Position numbers and translations under genes: made by a program. From contig NZ_JHBW01000087.1 in the NCBI RefSeq assembly GCF_001273845.1, positions 434,001 through 498,000 of the forward strand: DNA of 64,000 nt, written 5' to 3'. Positions 43,353 to 53,526 of this stretch are shown one piece after another. The stretch is from Leucobacter musarum subsp. musarum. Lineage in GTDB: Bacteria > Actinomycetota > Actinomycetes > Actinomycetales > Microbacteriaceae. The notes under the pieces are model-generated. The model saw only the letters and a list, made by a program, of their open reading frames with translations, ran no database searches and was not told where the DNA came from. Position 1 is the stretch's first letter, and every line of letters begins with the position of its first letter.

Positions 43353-44048
43353 CTAGAGACCGTGTTGCTTGGCAAAAATCACCGCGTGCACGCGGTCGCG
43401 CAAATGCAGCTTTGCGAGCACCCGCCCCACGTGCGTCTTCACCGTGGACTCCGATAGAAAGAGGTCAGCACTGATCTCGGCGTTGTTCTTTCCCTCTGCG
43501 ATCAGCCGAAGCACATCGTGCTCCCGCTCCGTCAGGGCACTGAGCGCCGCGACGTCCGCCTCAGCTTCCGCGCTGGCGGCGAACCCGAGCGCCGCGCCCG
43601 AGCCGGTGCCCGCGCGCAACTGCTCGAGCAGGCGCCGCGTCACACTCGGAGCCATCGTCGCGTCACCCGCGGCGACCCGATGAATGGCGTCAACGAGCTC
43701 TGTGGGTCGGGCGTCTTTCAGGAGGAACCCGCTGGCCCCCGCCTGAATCGCTCCGGTCGCGTACTCATCCAGGTCGAAGGTGGTGAGCACCACGACCCGC
43801 GTCTCCGGGAACCGACGCGCAATCTCTGCCGTCGCCTCGATCCCGTTCATTCCCGGCATGCGCACATCCATCAACACGATGTCGCATCCCCCCGGGCCGA
43901 GCTCGTCGAGCCGTGCGAGCGCCTCCGCCCCATCGGACGCTTCGGCGACAACATCGATGTCTGACTCCGCAAGCAGCACCAGGCGGAAGCCGGTGCGTAT
44001 CAGCTCCTGGTCATCGACCAACATGATTCGGATCGGTGCGGTGCTCAC
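43353..44048 (-). CDS. NarL/LuxR-type response regulator
   Basis: 231 aa DNA-binding response regulator. The receiver domain has the acidic DD pair in IMLVDDQELIR, the phosphoacceptor Asp in DIVLMDVRMPGMNG (about residue 57), the Thr of VVLTTFD and the Lys of FLLKDA. The LuxR-type helix-turn-helix lies at the end (LTEREHDVLRLIAEGKNNAEIS, VKTHVGRVLAKL). GTG at 44048 overlaps the stop of the kinase gene (GTGA). It probably controls the adjacent ABC exporter. Confidence 0.93.
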   Translation of the reverse strand: MSTAPIRIMLVDDQELIRTGFRLVLLAESDIDVVAEASDGAEALARLDELGPGGCDIVLMDVRMPGMNGIEATAEIARRFPETRVVVLTTFDLDEYATGAIQAGASGFLLKDARPTELVDAIHRVAAGDATMAPSVTRRLLEQLRAGTGSGAALGFAASAEAEADVAALSALTEREHDVLRLIAEGKNNAEISADLFLSESTVKTHVGRVLAKLHLRDRVHAVIFAKQHGL

Positions 44049-45439
44049 AGCGTCTCTCTTTCTGCAGCTGAAGTGGTGAATACTTGCGTCCCCTCGCGGG
44101 CACCGGCGTTCACGGGAAGTTCCGCCCAGAGACGCCACCCTCCCCCGTCGGCAGATCCGACCGGGCCGGATTCGATGTGCCCACCGAACACGCGCGCCCG
44201 CTCGGTGAGGCCCGTCAACCCGCGCCCCGAACCGATCCCCGTCACGGGCGCCGCCGCGCCGGCCGCCGGCCCGAAGTCGCGCACCTCGACGGTCGTGCGC
44301 TCCGCGTCCCGATGCAATTCGACGCGCACCCGGGCGCCTGTTCCCGCGTAGCGGAGCACATTTGTGAGCCCCTCCTGCGCGATGCGATAGATCGCCAGAT
44401 CTTGACCGCGATCCCCCGCTGAGGCGCCGGAGACGTCGAGCGAGACGTCGAGCCCCGCGTCTCGGAATCCTGCGACGAGTTGCGGCAGATCCTCCACCCC
44501 CGGCTGCGGCAGCAGCGCCGCCTGCTCATCGGGAGTGTGGAGCGCCCCGAGCAACCGGCGCATCTCGGCGAGGGCGGTTCGCCCGGTCTCGGCACTGCGA
44601 CGCATCGCGTCGGTCGCCGCCTCGGGCGCCGTCGCCGCAGCGCGCGAGGCGCCTTCTGACAGCGCGATCATCACCGAGACCGAGTGCGCGACGATGTCGT
44701 GCATCTCGCGTGCGATGCGCGACCGCTCCTCGGCAACGGCGAGCTGCGCGAGCTGATCGCGCTCCCGGGCCAGTTGATGCGCGCGATCAATCACCGCGGC
44801 GATGTAGCGCCGACGATTGCCCAGGTTGATTCCCAGCATGAGCACCGCGAGCATCCACAGCGCGCCCATGATCGTGATCGTCACCAACTCGCCGAAGCTG
44901 CGCACCGCGCTCGTCTCGGCGACCAGGAGATTCGCGGGGCTTGCGCTGCCGACATCACCGAAACCTCGCCAGTACGCGAGGAGACCCTGCAAGATGATGC
45001 CCGCCGTCGCGATGGCATACCCTAGCCAGGCCGCGGTGACGCTCCGGTACACCGGAACGGCGTACAGCAAGAACATCAGCGCAACGCCATTCGCGAATGA
45101 CTGAATTCCCTGCTCGCCAAAGGTCACCACGACAATGACGATCAACCCCGCTAACGGGTACTTGCGTCGGAACAACAGGGCCGTGGCAATAATGAGGATG
45201 CGCGCGGCGGTGATGAGCACCCAAGGCCAGGTCAGCTGGATGGGCGGCCCGGGCCACTCGATCGACTCAGTCGCTTCGTTCCACTGCTGCGTGCTGAGCA
45301 CATCGAGCAAAATGCCGATGCCGCTGCCGATGAAGTACCAGACGACGATCGTGATATCGACTGCCAACGGGTGCGCGGCGAACGCCCGCCGGATCACACC
45401 CGGCGGGCGCGGCAGTCGCACCTCGGCATCGCGCGTCAT
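44045..45439 (-). CDS. NarL-family sensor histidine kinase
   Basis: 464 aa membrane kinase of the HisKA_3 class. Four or five hydrophobic helices (about 25-215) suggest an intramembrane sensor with no large outer domain. The phosphoacceptor is His247 in EERSRIAREMHDIVAHSVSVM, and the ATPase domain (about 340-440) has IAQEGLTNVLRYAG and GSGRGLTGLTERA. ATG at 45439 lies 6 nt after TAGGGT (45446-45451). It pairs with the response regulator downstream and is preceded by an ABC exporter. Confidence 0.93.
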   Translation of the reverse strand: MTRDAEVRLPRPPGVIRRAFAAHPLAVDITIVVWYFIGSGIGILLDVLSTQQWNEATESIEWPGPPIQLTWPWVLITAARILIIATALLFRRKYPLAGLIVIVVVTFGEQGIQSFANGVALMFLLYAVPVYRSVTAAWLGYAIATAGIILQGLLAYWRGFGDVGSASPANLLVAETSAVRSFGELVTITIMGALWMLAVLMLGINLGNRRRYIAAVIDRAHQLARERDQLAQLAVAEERSRIAREMHDIVAHSVSVMIALSEGASRAAATAPEAATDAMRRSAETGRTALAEMRRLLGALHTPDEQAALLPQPGVEDLPQLVAGFRDAGLDVSLDVSGASAGDRGQDLAIYRIAQEGLTNVLRYAGTGARVRVELHRDAERTTVEVRDFGPAAGAAAPVTGIGSGRGLTGLTERARVFGGHIESGPVGSADGGGWRLWAELPVNAGAREGTQVFTTSAAERETL

Positions 45440-45479
45440 GCTTTCACCCTACTGCCGGGCGACCACACCACTGCGACGC

Positions 45480-46391
45480 TCAGCGTGCGTCGCGGCGCTT
45501 GAAGAGCACCGCAGCCGGAAGCACGACGACAGCGACCCAGCCGACCATCGCGGCAAGCGCCACCCAGAAGTTCGGGCCAGTGCTGACCTCGACGACCCCC
45601 TGGGAGAGCAGCGACCCGAGCTGTGCCGGCAGGTACGGCGTGACGGCGGCAACCCACTCCCAGCCGGTCATCCCGAGCAGCTGGAACGCGATCGGCAGTA
45701 CGAAGGTCACGCCGGCGACGACCGCGATGCCGCCGGCCGTCGACCGCAGCAGCGCAGCGACGCCATAGGCGAAGAGCGAGATCAGCACGAGGTAGGCGAT
45801 CGTACCGAGCGCACCCGAAATGACGATGCCGCTCCCGAGTTGAGCCGCGGCGCTCGGGTAGCACAGCACCGCCACCGCGAGGCTGCCGCCGACCAAGACG
45901 AGTGCGCCGATCGCTGCAACCGCCGCGAGCACGAGCGCTTTGCCGAAGAACACCGGCGTGCGCTTCGGCACCGCCGTGAGCGTGGAGAGGATCATGCCAC
46001 TGGAGTACTCGCTCGAGATCGCGAAGACGCCGAGCACTCCGAAGACGAGCGCCAGGAAGGGGGTCGCGAACGTCGCGATGATGAGGAGATAGCTTTGCAG
46101 CCCCGCGGCATCCGCCGTCAAGAATGACGGTGCGCCGTCAGTCGAGGTGTTGCGGAGTTCGTTGCTGAAGAAGAACGCGATGGCTGCGCTCAAGGCGATC
46201 CCGAACAGCACCGTAATGATGAGCGTGATCTTGATGCTCCGCAGCGAGGTGAGTTTAATGCGCTCGGATTTCAGCACGCCGCCAAAGCTGACGGGGCGGG
46301 CGACGCGATCACGGGTCTGACGGGTGCCGTGCTGTGGGGTCTGGTGAGGCGTCGATGCCGAGCCGGCATCGATGACGATGGAGGAGGTCAT
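45480..46391 (-). CDS. ABC-2 type exporter permease
   Basis: 303 aa membrane protein with six or seven helices after a Gln/Thr-rich cytoplasmic N-terminus. The segment GVLGVFAISSEYSSGMILSTLTAVPKR (about 120-146) is typical of ABC-2 permeases of the bacitracin/lantibiotic-resistance type. ATG at 46391 is 64 bp after the ATPase gene. With the ATPase and the two-component system it looks like a drug- or envelope-stress-responsive efflux module; the substrate is unknown. Confidence 0.88.
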   Translation of the reverse strand: MTSSIVIDAGSASTPHQTPQHGTRQTRDRVARPVSFGGVLKSERIKLTSLRSIKITLIITVLFGIALSAAIAFFFSNELRNTSTDGAPSFLTADAAGLQSYLLIIATFATPFLALVFGVLGVFAISSEYSSGMILSTLTAVPKRTPVFFGKALVLAAVAAIGALVLVGGSLAVAVLCYPSAAAQLGSGIVISGALGTIAYLVLISLFAYGVAALLRSTAGGIAVVAGVTFVLPIAFQLLGMTGWEWVAAVTPYLPAQLGSLLSQGVVEVSTGPNFWVALAAMVGWVAVVVLPAAVLFKRRDAR

Positions 46392-46455
46392 GAGAGTCTC
46401 GATTCTTCGCTGGTGCGGTGAATGCGGTCGGTGTGTGGGGTGCGAATCGCCCGCG

Positions 46456-47367
46456 CTATGCGGTGGCGTACTCGACTTCGCCGCGGGTGAGCTCGAGATA
46501 CGCATCTTCCAAGCTCGCGGCGACCGGGCTGAGTTCGTGCAGCGCGAGGCCCTGCGAGGCGGCCAGGTCGCCGATCTCTGCGGCGGTGAACCCGCTTGCC
46601 GTGAACCCTTCATCGCCGAGCGGTTCGAGTGCTGCGCCGTCGCGATGCGCTTCCATGAGGAGCGACGCGAGCCGTGCCGCGTGGGGGCTGCGCACCGTGA
46701 CGCGCGTGGTGCGCCCGCCCGAGACGAATTCAGCGATCGGCGCATCGGCGACTACCCGACCCCGCCCGAGCACGATGACGTGATCGGCGGTCTGCGACAT
46801 CTCGCTCATCAGGTGGCTCGACAGCAGTACCGTGCGCCCCTCGGAGGCCAGGTGGCGCAGCAGCTGGCGCACCCACAGCACGCCGTCGGGGTCGAGCCCG
46901 TTGACGGGTTCGTCGAGAATCAGCACCTGCGGATCGCCGAGCAGCGCCGCCGCAATGCCGAGTCGCTGTCCCATGCCGAGCGAGAAGCCCCCGACGCGGC
47001 GATTCGCCACCGCGGCGAGGCCGGTCTGCTCGAGTACGGCGTCGACGCGACGATCCGAGATGCCGTGCGTCGCGGCGAGGGCACGCAAGTGGCTGCGCGC
47101 GCTACGACCCGGGTGCACGCCCTTCGCGTCGAGCAGCGCACCGACCTCGGCGATGGGCGCCTGCGCGTCGGCGTAGCGTGCGCCGTTGACGGTGACGGTG
47201 CCGGCGGTGGGGCGATCCAGCCCGACCATCAATCGCATGCTCGTCGATTTGCCCGCGCCGTTCGGCCCGAGAAACCCGGTCACCTGGCCCGGCTTGATGT
47301 TGAAACTCACGTCGTGCACCGCGGTCTTCGTGCCGTAGTGCTTGGTCAGTCCACGTGCTTCGATCAT
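46456..47367 (-). CDS. ABC exporter ATPase (BcrA/DrrA type)
   Basis: 303 aa. Walker A GPNGAGKST (about 35-43), signature FSLGMGQRLGIAAALLG (about 128-144) and Walker B VLILDEPVNGLDPDG (about 148-162). The C-terminal extension of about 80 residues, beginning near GGRTTRVTVRS, is typical of antibiotic or peptide exporter ATPases. ATG at 47367 has GGAG five bases upstream. A 12-bp perfect palindrome TCGATGCATCGA (47445-47456) lies in the promoter region and could be an operator. Confidence 0.92.
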   Translation of the reverse strand: MIEARGLTKHYGTKTAVHDVSFNIKPGQVTGFLGPNGAGKSTSMRLMVGLDRPTAGTVTVNGARYADAQAPIAEVGALLDAKGVHPGRSARSHLRALAATHGISDRRVDAVLEQTGLAAVANRRVGGFSLGMGQRLGIAAALLGDPQVLILDEPVNGLDPDGVLWVRQLLRHLASEGRTVLLSSHLMSEMSQTADHVIVLGRGRVVADAPIAEFVSGGRTTRVTVRSPHAARLASLLMEAHRDGAALEPLGDEGFTASGFTAAEIGDLAASQGLALHELSPVAASLEDAYLELTRGEVEYATA

Positions 47368-47444
47368 GGCGTCTCCGTTTCTCCGTGGGCAATGCGGCAT
47401 GTGCCGCAGTGGGGCGATGGTTCCACGGTAGGCGGGATTCTCAG

Positions 47445-47456
47445 TCGATGCATCGA
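47445..47456. promoter_or_regulatory. 12-bp palindrome upstream of the ABC exporter operon
   Basis: Perfect TCGATGCATCGA, about 80 bp before the ATPase start, in the 147-bp gap next to recG. A GGTACC repeat (around 47478-47490) is nearby. Regulator unknown. Confidence 0.35.
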
Positions 47457-47514
47457 TCCGCGGTGCGATTGTGGGTGGTACCTGGGTACCGTTGCGTGCG
47501 CGGGATCGCCGAGC

Positions 47515-49707
<2,193 letters not shown>

Positions 49708-49713
49708 GTCTCC

Positions 49714-49744
49714 AGCGTATCGGGGACCACCGACACGCTACGCT
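49714..49744. promoter_or_regulatory. Divergent leaderless promoters of recG and rsmD
   Basis: Minus strand TACGCT (49714-49719), 6 nt before the recG ATG; plus strand TACGCT (49739-49744), 6 nt before the rsmD GTG. The start codons are only 43 bp apart, so the two -35 regions must overlap. Confidence 0.55.
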
Positions 49745-49750
49745 CGTGTG

Positions 49751-50338
49751 GTGACGAGAATCATCGCCGGAGTCGCCGGATCCCTGCGGCTCGAAGTCCC
49801 CAAGGCCGGCACCCGACCGACGAGTGATCGCGTGCGCGAGGCGATCTTCTCCACGCTCGGCTCCTGGGATCTCATCGAGGGAACCCGCGTGCTCGACCTG
49901 TACGCAGGATCTGGAGCTTTGGCGCTCGAAGCGGCGAGCCGCGGTGCCACCGACGTCACGCTCGTCGAGAAGCATCCGCAGGCCGCCGAGGTAGCGAAGC
50001 GCAACGGCCGCATCGTCGCCAACGCGTTCGAACGCTCATCTGAGTCGGCTCCGCGCATCGAGGTCGTTCGCCAGGCGGTCCAAGCTTTCGTCACGGCAGC
50101 GGCCGAGCGCGATCCTTCGCCGCAGTGGGACGTCGTGCTGCTTGATCCTCCGTACGACCTGTCCGAGCAGGAGATCGCCGACAACTTAGCGGCGCTCGTT
50201 CCGCTGCTCGCTCCGGGCGGCGCGGTGCTCGTCGAACGCAGCACGCGCTCCCCTGAACCGGCATGGCCTGCCGGCATCGAGTTGATTCGTGAGAAGCGCT
50301 ACGGCGAGACCGCGCTGTGGTGGGCAGAATCTGCTTGA
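49751..50338 (+). CDS. rsmD: 16S rRNA (guanine966-N2)-methyltransferase RsmD
   Basis: 195 aa class-I methyltransferase. Typical start RIIAGVAGSLRLEVPKAGTRPTSDRVREAIF, SAM motif VLDLYAGSGALALEAASRG (about 49-67) and the catalytic DPPY in VVLLDPPYDLSEQE. GTG at 49751 is 6 nt after TACGCT; the frame is open further upstream but overlaps recG. In most actinobacteria coaD follows directly; here a repeat cluster and gabD follow instead. The last codons form part of an inverted repeat. Confidence 0.94.
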   Translation: MTRIIAGVAGSLRLEVPKAGTRPTSDRVREAIFSTLGSWDLIEGTRVLDLYAGSGALALEAASRGATDVTLVEKHPQAAEVAKRNGRIVANAFERSSESAPRIEVVRQAVQAFVTAAAERDPSPQWDVVLLDPPYDLSEQEIADNLAALVPLLAPGGAVLVERSTRSPEPAWPAGIELIREKRYGETALWWAESA

Positions 50339-50454
50339 CGGCAACGCATCGCGTTGCGCAGATTCTGCCGCCGAAAGGCGGTCGCTGCATAGCGAAGCAA
50401 CGCTTCGCGCGAGTTCTGCCGCCGACAGGCGGTCTGCTTGACGGCAACGCATCG
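50325..50454. repeat. Repeat cluster after rsmD
   Basis: CAGAATCTGC (50325-50334) pairs with GCAGATTCTG (50358-50367), with an inner stem GCAACGC/GCGTTGC, giving a nested hairpin that includes the rsmD stop. A 22-bp sequence (50330-50351) recurs exactly at 50433-50454. Two copies of a CCGCC-loop-GGCGG hairpin preceded by TTCTG lie at 50363-50382 and 50414-50433. The arrangement looks like a REP/palindromic intergenic element that duplicated the gene end. Confidence 0.7.
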
Positions 50455-50470
50455 TCCGCCCGCACACGCA

Positions 50471-50506
50471 CAACGGGCCCGGGATTTTGCGATCCCGAGC
50501 CCGTTG
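50471..50506. terminator. Bidirectional terminator between rsmD and gabD
   Basis: Arms 50471-50484 and 50493-50506 pair over 14 bp with one mismatch around an 8-nt loop. It lies between two genes that converge on it. Confidence 0.7.
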
Positions 50507-50519
50507 CACTTACCAGCGC

Positions 50520-51989
50520 TTAGGAGCGCGGCAGCAGGGTGTACTTCGACGAGAGGAACTCGTGGATGCCCTCAAAGCCGCCCTCGCGGCCGATACCCGA
50601 CTGCTTCACGCCACCGAACGGTGCCGCAGCGTTCGACACGAGGCCGGTGTTCAGGCCCATCATGCCGGTCTCGAGCTTCTCGATCATGCGGTGCCCGCGA
50701 CCGATGTTCTCGGTGAACACGTAGCTCACGAGACCGTACTCGGTGTTGTTAGCGATCTCGACCGCTTCCTCCTCGGTGGAGAAACGGATGATGCCGAGCA
50801 CCGGCCCGAAGATCTCCTCGCGCATGATCGCAGCCTGGGGGCTGATGTGATCGATCACGGTAGGCTGGAAGAAGAACCCGGGGCCGTCAACGGTCTCGCC
50901 ACCGGTCACGATCGTGCCGCCGGTCTCGACGGCATCCGCGACGAGACGAGCCGTGTTGGTCACGGCCTTCTCCTCGACGAGCGCACCGATGTCGTTGCCC
51001 TCGTCGGCGCCACGGCCGATCGACATCGCCGCGACCTTCTCGCCCACGCGACGAGCGAACTCGTCGGCGACTGACTCGTGCACGATGATGCGGTTTGCCG
51101 CGGTGCAGGCCTGGCCGATGTTGCGGAACTTCGCAAGCATCGCACCCTCAACAGCCTTATCCAGATCGGCGTCTTCGAAGACGACGAACGGCGCGTTGCC
51201 GCCGAGCTCCATCGAGGTGCGCAGCACGTTCTCAGCAGCGGCCTGCAGCAGCTTCACACCCACCGGCGTCGAGCCGGTGAACGAGAGCTTGCGCAGACGC
51301 GGATCGGACAGCAGCGCGCTCGACTGAGCGCTCGACTTCGACGTCGCGACGACGTTGACCACACCTGCGGGCAGGCCGGCCTCTTCGAGCAGCTGCGCGA
51401 AGAAGACCGTGGTCAGCGGGGTGAGCGCGGCGGGCTTGATGACGACCGTGCAGCCGGCAGCGAGCGCCGGTGCGATCTTGCGCGTCGCCATGGCCAGGGG
51501 GAAGTTCCACGGCGTGATGAAGTAGCAGGGGCCCACGGGCATCTGCGAAACGATCATCGTGCCGGTGCCCTCGGGGTTCTGGCGGTAGTCGCCGGGAACG
51601 CGCACGGCTTCTTCCGAGAACCAGCGGAGGAACTCGCCACCGTAGTTCACTTCACCGCGAGCCTCGGCGATGGGCTTACCCATTTCCATGCTCATCAGCA
51701 GCGCGAACTCTTCCTTGCGCTCCATGAGCAGGTCGAAGGTGCGGCGCAGGATGTTGGAGCGTTCGCGGCTCGACGTCGCGGCCCACTTTTCCTGCGCTTC
51801 AACTGCGGCGTCGAGTGCGCGCACAGCGTCTTCGACGGTTGCGTCAGCGATCTGCTTGATGACCTCGCCGGTGGCGGGGTCGTGCACGTCGATCGTCGCA
51901 CCCGACGACGACGGCTCCCAGGTGCCGCCGATGCCGAGACCGGACTGGACGCGGTCGAGCAGCTCCTGCTCGTTGGGCTTCAAAGCCAT
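50520..51989 (-). CDS. gabD: Succinate-semialdehyde dehydrogenase (NADP+)
   Basis: Second step of GABA degradation: oxidises succinate semialdehyde to succinate, 489 aa. ALDH landmarks: [22 protein letters not shown] (about 155-176), [12 protein letters not shown], the general base Glu in [11 protein letters not shown] (about 258) and the nucleophile Cys in [11 protein letters not shown] (about 292). ATG at 51989 has AAAGGA upstream. It lies 36 bp after gabT in a two-gene operon. Confidence 0.94.
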   Translation of the reverse strand: MALKPNEQELLDRVQSGLGIGGTWEPSSSGATIDVHDPATGEVIKQIADATVEDAVRALDAAVEAQEKWAATSSRERSNILRRTFDLLMERKEEFALLMSMEMGKPIAEARGEVNYGGEFLRWFSEEAVRVPGDYRQNPEGTGTMIVSQMPVGPCYFITPWNFPLAMATRKIAPALAAGCTVVIKPAALTPLTTVFFAQLLEEAGLPAGVVNVVATSKSSAQSSALLSDPRLRKLSFTGSTPVGVKLLQAAAENVLRTSMELGGNAPFVVFEDADLDKAVEGAMLAKFRNIGQACTAANRIIVHESVADEFARRVGEKVAAMSIGRGADEGNDIGALVEEKAVTNTARLVADAVETGGTIVTGGETVDGPGFFFQPTVIDHISPQAAIMREEIFGPVLGIIRFSTEEEAVEIANNTEYGLVSYVFTENIGRGHRMIEKLETGMMGLNTGLVSNAAAPFGGVKQSGIGREGGFEGIHEFLSSKYTLLPRS

Positions 51990-52025
51990 GTTCGGTGTCC
52001 TTTCAAAGAGTGCGGGATCGTCGGA

Positions 52026-53363
52026 TCACTTGGCAGCGAGCGCGTCGGCGACGACCTGCAGGCCCTCGCGGAGCAGCTCGTCGGAGATCGACAGCGGAGG
52101 CAGGAAGCGGATCACGTTGCCGTAGGTGCCGCAGGTGAGCACCACGACGCCCTGCTCGCCGGCTGCCTTCGCGATCGCACCGGTCAGTGCTGCCGCGGGC
52201 TTCTGCGAACCCGACTCGACGAGCTCGACGGCCTTCATCGCGCCGCGACCGCGGATGTCGCCAATACGATCGTCCGACTTCTGCAGCTCTCCGAAGAACT
52301 CGTCGATGATCGCACCGATCTCGCGGGCGCGCTCGGTGAGGTTCTCACGCTCGTAGGTATCGATGGTCGCGAGAGCCGCAGCACAGGCGATGGGGCTGCC
52401 GGCGTAGGTGCCGCCGAGGCCGCCGGCGTGCGCCGAGTCCATGATGTCGGCGCGGCCGGTCACTGCCGAGAGCGGCAGACCACCCGCGATGCCCTTTGCG
52501 GTGGTGACGAGGTCGGGAACGACACCCTCGTGGTTCGCGGCGAACAGATCGCCGGTGCGCGCGAAGCCGGTCTGCACCTCATCGAGGATGAAGACGACGT
52601 TGTTCGCGGTCGCCCACTCCTGCAGCGCGGGCAGGAAGCCCTCGGCGGGAGCGATGAAGCCGCCCTCACCCTGGATGGGCTCGATGATGATCGCCGCGAG
52701 GTTGCCCGCACCGACCTGCTTCTCGATCTGCGTCAGCGCAACCGCTGCGGCATCGACGCCCGAGAGGCCGTCGCGGAAGGGGTACGAGGTGGGTACACGG
52801 TAGACCTCAGGAGCGAAGGGACCGAAGCCATCCTTGTAGGGGATGTTCTTCGCGGTCATGCCCATAGTGAGGTTCGTGCGACCGTGGTAGGCGTGATCGA
52901 AGACGACGACGGCGTTCTTCTTCGTGAAGTGACGAGCGATCTTGATCGCGTTCTCGACGGCCTCGGCGCCCGAGTTGAACAGCGCCGAGCGCTTCTCGTG
53001 GTCACCGGGGGTGAGCTCGTTGAGCTTCTCGGCGACGGCGACATAGCCCTCGTAGGGGGTGACGGTAAAGCAGGTGTGGGTGAACTGCTGCACCTGGTTC
53101 GTCACGGCTTCGACGACCGCGGGTGCCGAGTTGCCGACACCGGTCACGGCGATGCCGGAGCCGAGGTCGATGAGCGAGTTGCCGTCGACGTCGACCATGA
53201 CGCCGCCGCCTGCGGCGACGATGGAGACGGGAAGCGCGACGCCGACGCCGGCAGCGACTGCGGCGTTCTTACGCGCGAGCAGCTCCTGTGACTTGGGGCC
53301 GGGGATGCTGGTGACGAGCTTGCGCTCCTGCGGAAGCGAGGGGCCGCCGGTGACTTCAGCCAT
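52026..53363 (-). CDS. gabT: 4-aminobutyrate transaminase
   Basis: Class-III PLP aminotransferase that converts GABA and 2-oxoglutarate to succinate semialdehyde and glutamate, 445 aa. The cofactor loop SGAEAVENAIKIAR (about 131-144), the Asp of FILDEVQTGFARTG and the PLP lysine in TTAKGIAGGLPLSAV (about 290) are intact. ATG at 53363 has AGGAG upstream. With gabD it forms the GABA shunt; the divergent PucR-type gene is the likely regulator. Confidence 0.94.
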   Translation of the reverse strand: MAEVTGGPSLPQERKLVTSIPGPKSQELLARKNAAVAAGVGVALPVSIVAAGGGVMVDVDGNSLIDLGSGIAVTGVGNSAPAVVEAVTNQVQQFTHTCFTVTPYEGYVAVAEKLNELTPGDHEKRSALFNSGAEAVENAIKIARHFTKKNAVVVFDHAYHGRTNLTMGMTAKNIPYKDGFGPFAPEVYRVPTSYPFRDGLSGVDAAAVALTQIEKQVGAGNLAAIIIEPIQGEGGFIAPAEGFLPALQEWATANNVVFILDEVQTGFARTGDLFAANHEGVVPDLVTTAKGIAGGLPLSAVTGRADIMDSAHAGGLGGTYAGSPIACAAALATIDTYERENLTERAREIGAIIDEFFGELQKSDDRIGDIRGRGAMKAVELVESGSQKPAAALTGAIAKAAGEQGVVVLTCGTYGNVIRFLPPLSISDELLREGLQVVADALAAK

Positions 53364-53445
53364 GACTGATTCTCCTTGTGAGTTTCGGAACGTGCCCGCG
53401 ACCTGAATCACGGGTTCGTTGTGATGCGGGTTCAGCCTAACCCCT

Positions 53446-53508
53446 GTGCCATGTTTCGTAATCTGCCAGAATGGTGACGCGAGGCACCTTGTTTCACCAA
53501 CATGGCAC
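53446..53508. promoter_or_regulatory. Inverted repeat between gabT and its regulator
   Basis: GTGCCATGTT (53446-53455) and AACATGGCAC (53499-53508) are perfect reverse complements with centres 53 bp apart, close to five helical turns. They lie in the gap between divergent gabT and the PucR-type gene and are the likely sites for a looping or paired-dimer regulator. Confidence 0.6.
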
Positions 53509-53526
53509 GCTTCGGGAAAGGCCATG

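Noticed and set aside
51078-53291. Plus-strand open frame of 737 codons
   Set aside because: Antisense shadow of gabD and gabT, both of which have complete catalytic motifs on the minus strand.
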